Below are positions 63,711 through 64,000 of a DNA stretch of 64,000 bases, piece after piece. The notes under the pieces were generated by a model. It was given only the letters and a program-made list of their open reading frames with translations. It was not told where the DNA came from and did not search any database. Source of the stretch: Powellomyces hirtus. Its lineage: Eukaryota; Chytridiomycota; Chytridiomycetes; Spizellomycetales; Powellomycetaceae. Where the stretch lies: NCBI GenBank assembly GCA_025526995.1, contig JAHLKG010000001.1, forward strand, positions 434,001 to 498,000, given 5' to 3'. The position numbers were made by a program, and so were the translations under genes. Positions within the stretch are counted from its first letter, which is position 1. Every line of letters starts with the position of its first letter.

Positions 63711-64000
63711 ATGGACTGGAATCATAGCTTCAAAGACGAGGAAAATTTTTGGGAAGCTCTTCTGGTAAGTATGGACCGATCTTGGCATTCCTATTTGGTC
63801 AAGCGCACGCTGTATCGGAAACCATTCAACTTGACAGCTCGTGGTGGTAAAGATATTATTCGTTTGGTCTCATATTTATGACGTTGCTTTTAGGATCCAT
63901 CTATATTCATAGAGCAAGTTCCAACAGAAAGTTCTCCGCCACCATCTGCACCTGCTTTTGCGCTATCTGCCTCATCGTCGGCGCTAGACGACTTACTTTC
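63711..64000 (+). CDS. 5' end of an unidentified gene, truncated by the window
   Basis: ATG at 63711 (MDWNHSFKDEENFWEALL), exon 63711-63764, a donor gtaagt, an acceptor at 63893-63894, then exon 2 from 63895 (DPSIFIEQVPTESSPPPSAP) still open at the window end. An acidic then Ser/Pro-rich N-terminus suits a transcription factor activation region, but no domain is visible. An upstream ATG at 63701 opens only an 8-codon ORF overlapping the start, which could reduce translation. Confidence 0.5.

Noticed and set aside
1..64000. tRNA, rRNA or CRISPR features
   Set aside because: None recognised by eye on either strand; a tRNA scan would be needed to exclude a missed tRNA.

Overview
This window looks like nuclear DNA of a zoosporic fungus, probably a chytrid. 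Genes are intron-rich, with mostly 60-180 bp GT..AG introns. Core fungal genes (UTP20, CTF8, ArgJ/ARG7-type ornithine acetyltransferase, MPDU1, BET1, a Ypq-type PQ-loop transporter, a P4-ATPase) sit beside genes that most non-flagellated fungi lack: the axonemal dynein-regulatory-complex subunit DRC7 and the WAVE/SCAR-complex subunit NAP1/HEM. Those two imply a flagellated cell that probably also crawls on Arp2/3-driven actin protrusions. The species assignment is inference; no rRNA or organelle sequence is present.

Layout. 1-10 kb: the 3' end of UTP20 (+), a NIPA-type Mg transporter (-) divergent from MPDU1 (+), a mitochondrial dynamin-like protein with a degenerate P-loop (+), and CTF8 (-). 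10-15 kb: a non-coding stretch with decayed coding fragments, then an SH3-like hypothetical gene with an unresolved 3' half. 15.4-19.1 kb: an F-box/LRR protein with a long disordered tail. 19-27 kb: a gene-poor island holding an inverted-repeat element, a broken TauD-like dioxygenase, the intact ArgJ gene, a decayed helicase of nucleocytoplasmic-large-DNA-virus type, a broken secreted-protein-like ORF with three 71-bp repeats, and microsatellites. 27-35.6 kb: PQ-loop transporter, NAP1 and BET1. 36-48.6 kb: DRC7, P4-ATPase and a dynamin with an FG-rich repeat N-terminus, all on the minus strand.

48.8-58.96 kb is a nested transposon. A PIF/Harbinger element (48801-58955; TAA target duplication; imperfect terminal inverted repeats) carries a DDE transposase, a spliced third ORF (basic N-terminus, acidic/Gly-rich C-terminus) and a Myb/SANT-type partner gene. 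The partner gene is cut by a young Ty1/copia retrotransposon (53034-58406; 257-bp LTRs differing at one base by eye; CGAAA target duplication). The copia element is unusual in three ways: a chromodomain between integrase and reverse transcriptase, gag-protease and pol in different frames, and an antisense, spliced, RING-finger gene between pol and the 3' LTR.

59-64 kb: a Gln/Pro-rich membrane protein (+), a dCache-type sensor membrane protein apparently lacking an output domain (-), and the first codons of an unidentified gene running off the window end.

Most exon joins were derived by hand from splice consensus, reading phase and remembered family sequence. They are not supported by transcripts.
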